Assembly: GCA_026388865.1 (NCBI GenBank)
Contig: JAPLIX010000550.1
Coordinates: forward strand, 1 to 7,162
Direction of reading: 5' to 3'
Source of the DNA: Pseudomonadota bacterium
Lineage (GTDB): Bacteria > Desulfobacterota > WTBG01 > CAIYCZ01
DNA: 7,162 nucleotides
Position 1 is the stretch's first letter, and each line of letters starts with the position of its first letter. The notes under the pieces were generated by a model. It was not told where the DNA came from. It saw only the letters and a program-made list of their open reading frames with translations, and did not search any database. Made by a program: the position numbers and the translations under genes. This document shows, in pieces, positions 4,811-7,162 of the stretch.

Positions 4811-4819
4811 ATTATAGCA
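4811..4819 (-). promoter_or_regulatory. Candidate extended -10 promoter for hicBA module 2
   Basis: On the minus strand TGCTATAAT is an extended -10 with a perfect TATAAT at 4816-4811. It directly abuts the GAGG ribosome site, so a start about seven bases downstream would leave an almost leaderless mRNA. A TTGACA at 4849-4844 is 27 bases away, too far to pair with it. Confidence 0.3.
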
Positions 4820-4911
4820 TTGTTGCATCAAGAAGCATGTTAGTGTCAACCAGTGTTATCATTTTCCCTGTATTGCCTCTATGTATGCATCAGTTTTACA
4901 GCTCTTTTTGA

Positions 4912-5065
4912 GGATACCATATATTTCTTTAATCACAAACAAGATATGTAGAAATTACAAAAAACATGAGGGTTTAAGGCCATCAGAAAAATGCAACACA
5001 CCATAGCTATATGGATACCATGTACCCTTACTTTTTTCTTGAGCCTAACTATCGGATATGGTATC
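4912..5065. repeat. Three copies of GATACCAT in the divergent intergenic region
   Basis: The gap between hicB module 2 and the amidotransferase gene holds no gene. GGATACCAT occurs at 4912-4920 and 5013-5021, and inverted as ATGGTATC at 5058-5065. The outer two form a perfect 10-bp inverted pair (GATACCATAT 4913-4922, ATATGGTATC 5056-5065). This could be an operator set for the divergent promoters, but no binding protein is identified. Confidence 0.4.
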
Positions 5066-5067
5066 AC
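5039..5067 (+). promoter_or_regulatory. Weak candidate promoter for the amidotransferase operon
   Basis: TTGAGC (5039-5044), 17 bases, TATCAC (5062-5067). Its -10 overlaps the inverted ATGGTATC copy at 5058-5065, which would suit regulation. The match to consensus is modest. Confidence 0.22.
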
Positions 5068-5116
5068 TAATTATCAGTGAGCACACTCACGAAAAGGAAG
5101 GATATTCATAGGGCGT

Positions 5117-6370
5117 ATGGTCTGGCCTGAGGTTGGAATCTATGTAGGCGAAGGAGCATCACATTCATGGACCTGGTTTGCTGACATCTTTGACCGGAAG
5201 GGTATCTGCAGCGTCAGATTCTTTGATGAAGCTGCAATAGCAGATGGGGCCCTGGACGCTATAGACGTGCTTTTTATTTCCGGTGGTGATACGTTTGCCA
5301 TTGCTGAGGGACTGGGCAGCACGGGAGCTGCAAAGCTTGAGGCATTCATTACTGCAGGCGGGGTTTATATCGGCTCATGCGCGGGTGCGTATCTGCCGCT
5401 CAAGTCATCTCTCTTTCCGCTCAATCAGTTTAACTTTGTTTTCTCGCGGATAACCAATCTGACAAAAAACCTTCCTGCGCCAAAACAGATGGCGGAAAAA
5501 TTCTGCACCGAGTATGGCTGCCGGTATGTGTTTCACCCGGTGCGTGAAGAAGTGAGGGTGAAAATAGCTGGCGGCTTTTCCTGCGTCGGGCAGGAGCTGA
5601 GCGTGCCGCTCTATGGCGGGCCGGCCATGACGGCATCAGATGATATTGAAGTACTGGCATACTATACCGGATTCACGGATAAGACAGCGTTTCTGGTGGA
5701 CCGGGAAGTAGCTGAACAAACCCTGATCGGTAACGTCGCCATTGCCCGGAAACGCCTGGGGCAGGGGGTCTTGTATTTATTAGGACCGCATTTTGAGCAC
5801 CCCCATTACCCGGAAGCAAACAGCATAATTTTTGAAGCCATGCTCGATGGTTATGCCGGACCGCGGCTGCAGCATGACAGTGCTGAATCTGCCTGCGAAG
5901 AACCGGGGATTGTGAACAGGAATTTGATGCGCGCGTTCAAGGGTGAAATAAGCAACGGCCGCATTGTCGCCCTGGCTCTGGAGCGAAAGTCGCTCCAGTG
6001 GCTTATTGGCAAAAAGGTTTATGATCCTGAAAAAATACGGGTATTTTTGGAAGCGGTGTGGTCACGGATTTCCGTGATTGACCGGGTGGAATGTATGGCT
6101 GAGGAAGAAGGGTATTACCTGCTGCACACCGCTCAAAGCGTGACCACCATGCTGAAGACATTGAAAAATGAATCCGACGCCGGACCTGCGGTGACGGTTG
6201 CTGCAGAAGAATTGTTTGCTGAGCTTAAAGCATTAGCAGCGGCATTTTTAACGCTCTATTTCAGATTCAAAGAGTTGCGGGACCCAGGAGGAACAGAGTT
6301 CAGAAGCATAAAAACTCCCAAACTCCACACTCCTCAACTTCACAACTCATTACCAGAGGAGGCTACATGA
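5117..6370 (+). CDS. Class I glutamine-amidotransferase-like protein (biotin-protein-ligase N-terminal type) with novel C-terminal half
   Basis: A 417-residue protein. Residues ~5-245 form a class I glutamine-amidotransferase-like fold of the BPL_N type: I-Y-V-G-E-G-A-S (8-15), V-L-F-I-S-G-G-D-T (51-59, oxyanion strand), G-G-V-Y-I-G-S-C88-A-G-A-Y (nucleophile elbow, Cys88), then L-L-G-P-H225-F-E227-H-P near 221-229 as the likely His/Glu. Fungal biotin-protein ligases carry such a domain, and stand-alone bacterial versions are mostly unassigned. No ligase domain follows. Residues ~255-395 are mostly helical and not recognised, and the last ~25 (TPKLHTPQLHNSLPEEAT) are low-complexity and appear repeat-derived. 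No signal peptide, so cytoplasmic. The ATG has only a distant AAGGAAGGA (5094-5102, 14 bases away), and non-standard ATA codons upstream are the only alternatives. It overlaps the next gene by ATGA, so the two are translationally coupled. The reaction is unknown. Confidence 0.75.
   Translation: MVWPEVGIYVGEGASHSWTWFADIFDRKGICSVRFFDEAAIADGALDAIDVLFISGGDTFAIAEGLGSTGAAKLEAFITAGGVYIGSCAGAYLPLKSSLFPLNQFNFVFSRITNLTKNLPAPKQMAEKFCTEYGCRYVFHPVREEVRVKIAGGFSCVGQELSVPLYGGPAMTASDDIEVLAYYTGFTDKTAFLVDREVAEQTLIGNVAIARKRLGQGVLYLLGPHFEHPHYPEANSIIFEAMLDGYAGPRLQHDSAESACEEPGIVNRNLMRAFKGEISNGRIVALALERKSLQWLIGKKVYDPEKIRVFLEAVWSRISVIDRVECMAEEEGYYLLHTAQSVTTMLKTLKNESDAGPAVTVAAEELFAELKALAAAFLTLYFRFKELRDPGGTEFRSIKTPKLHTPQLHNSLPEEAT
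6355..6362 (+). promoter_or_regulatory. Ribosome binding site AGAGGAGG for the cytochrome gene
   Basis: AGAGGAGG lies four bases before the ATG at 6367, inside the end of the upstream gene. It is strong but closely spaced, fitting coupled translation across the ATGA overlap. Confidence 0.7.
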
Positions 6371-7162
6371 AACACTATCTCTATTTTGAAGCAACAGCGC
6401 TACTCTACATTTTAACGTTCGTCACCCTTATATTTTTCTTTGCCGGGGTATTTGTGACCGTGGCCCTGTGGCGCCGCGGCAAGGCCAAGAGCCTGTATCA
6501 CAACGTCAGTACGCCGGCCATCATCAAGGCTTTTATTGTCAATGTGATACTGCAATTGCAGATCATTAAATTCAGCTTCATCCGCTGGTTTATGCACTTC
6601 TGCATATTTATCGGGTTTATGGGCCTGCTGGCCCTGACAGCCTGGGAAGCTTTTCTTGCCGACATCATGCCGGCGGATACCGCTCTGGTGAAAGTCTTTT
6701 TCAACAACGGCGGCAGACTGATACTTGATGTGTGGGGCGAGGTATTCGGCACGATGCTCCTCGCGGGGCTCATTATTGCGCTCCTGCGGCGCTATGTATT
6801 CAAGGTCGAGCAGCTTGATACCCTCCTGAAAGACACTGTTTCCCTGGTACTTCTGCTCATAATCAGCGTAAGCGGGTTTATCGCCGAGGCATTCCGGCTC
6901 ATGGCGATACCGGGATCACCTGACCTCATCTACTCGTTTGTCGGACTTCTGTTTGCGAAAGTTTTTGCGGCAGCCGGTATCCCGGCTCTTAATTATAAAT
7001 TGTTTGTCTGGCTGCACGGTCTGGCTGCCATGCTGTTTATCGCGCTTATTCCGTTCAGCAAGATGTGGCACGCGTTTGCAAGCCCCATTGAAATTATTCT
7101 TGATGCGTCCGAGAAGCAGGGTAAGCATGAAGAAGAACTTGCTGCAGCCCACTATTCCGTGT
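6367..7162 (+). CDS. NarI/HdrE/DsrM-like heme-b membrane subunit (partial at window end)
   Basis: This is 265 codons from the ATG at 6367 with no stop before the window ends, so the gene is incomplete. The protein has five likely membrane helices at about residues 8-35, 74-97, 118-140, 154-176 and 208-230, matching the nitrate-reductase gamma / HdrE / DsrM family of quinone-linked cytochrome b subunits. Histidines in expected places are His77 in helix 2 and His217 and His235 around helix 5. The end motif I-P-F-S-K-M-W-H-A-F-A-S-P is typical of the group. As I recall, E. coli NarI has ligands His187 and His205, the same 18-residue spacing as His217/His235. NarI's second helix-2 ligand lies ten residues earlier, where Ile67 stands here, so one heme site may be altered. 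In this family the next gene is often an iron-sulfur HdrD/DsrK/NarH-like partner, which would lie outside the window. Electron transfer at the inner membrane is inferred. Confidence 0.82.
   Translation, partial: MKHYLYFEATALLYILTFVTLIFFFAGVFVTVALWRRGKAKSLYHNVSTPAIIKAFIVNVILQLQIIKFSFIRWFMHFCIFIGFMGLLALTAWEAFLADIMPADTALVKVFFNNGGRLILDVWGEVFGTMLLAGLIIALLRRYVFKVEQLDTLLKDTVSLVLLLIISVSGFIAEAFRLMAIPGSPDLIYSFVGLLFAKVFAAAGIPALNYKLFVWLHGLAAMLFIALIPFSKMWHAFASPIEIILDASEKQGKHEEELAAAHYSV

Noticed and set aside
4799..4849. TTG start extending hicB module 2 by 17 residues
   Set aside because: The added residues do not resemble HicB, and the ATG at 4798 has GAGG at good spacing.
6412..7152. Three minus-strand ORFs opposite the cytochrome gene
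   Set aside because: The plus strand has a continuous membrane-protein frame with family motifs; these are antisense shadows.

Overview
The window looks like accessory bacterial chromosome from a Gram-negative, probably uncultured anaerobe of the Desulfobacterota/Nitrospirota kind. That placement is an inference. It rests on secreted proteins that begin with the 'VPQLINYQGKL' pattern, a GQP/PGFWF-type secreted protein carrying an 'SEIDNAGFNLYR' fibronectin-like domain, abundant small palindromic repeats, and a NarI/HdrE/DsrM-like membrane cytochrome. No rRNA, tRNA, CRISPR array or transposase gene was seen.

Layout. Positions 1-2873 (+ strand) hold surface or secreted proteins. First is the 3' end of a phage-tail-collar-like protein, then an exported protein with tail-fibre-type VGIGT..NP repeats, then a secreted beta-sandwich/fibronectin-like protein split by an apparent one-base frameshift near 2058-2100. 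At 2975-3088 sits a 37-codon gene with an excellent ribosome binding site. Its product resembles a RiPP precursor: a leader with Y-x-x-P and an acidic stretch, then LGPAQT, then a short Cys/Pro-rich tail. No modifying enzyme is visible, so the system assignment is open.

Positions 3089-5116 are a repeat-rich island with two small HicA/HicB toxin-antitoxin modules. One is on the + strand in the order hicA-hicB (3597-4059). The other is on the - strand in the order hicB-hicA (4798-4392). They converge tail to tail on a REP-like pair of inverted GAAA-loop hairpins. The + strand module is bracketed by two direct copies of a 120-200 bp repeat, each ending in a rho-independent terminator. One copy carries an additional palindromic insertion flanked by 9-bp direct repeats.

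Positions 5117-7162 (+ strand, visibly more GC-rich) hold a translationally coupled pair. The first gene is a class I glutamine-amidotransferase-like protein of the biotin-protein-ligase N-terminal type with an extra uncharacterised helical C-terminal half. It overlaps by ATGA a five-helix heme-b membrane protein that runs off the window end. The most distinctive items are the RiPP-like peptide, the amidotransferase-cytochrome coupling, and the repeat-bracketed toxin-antitoxin island.
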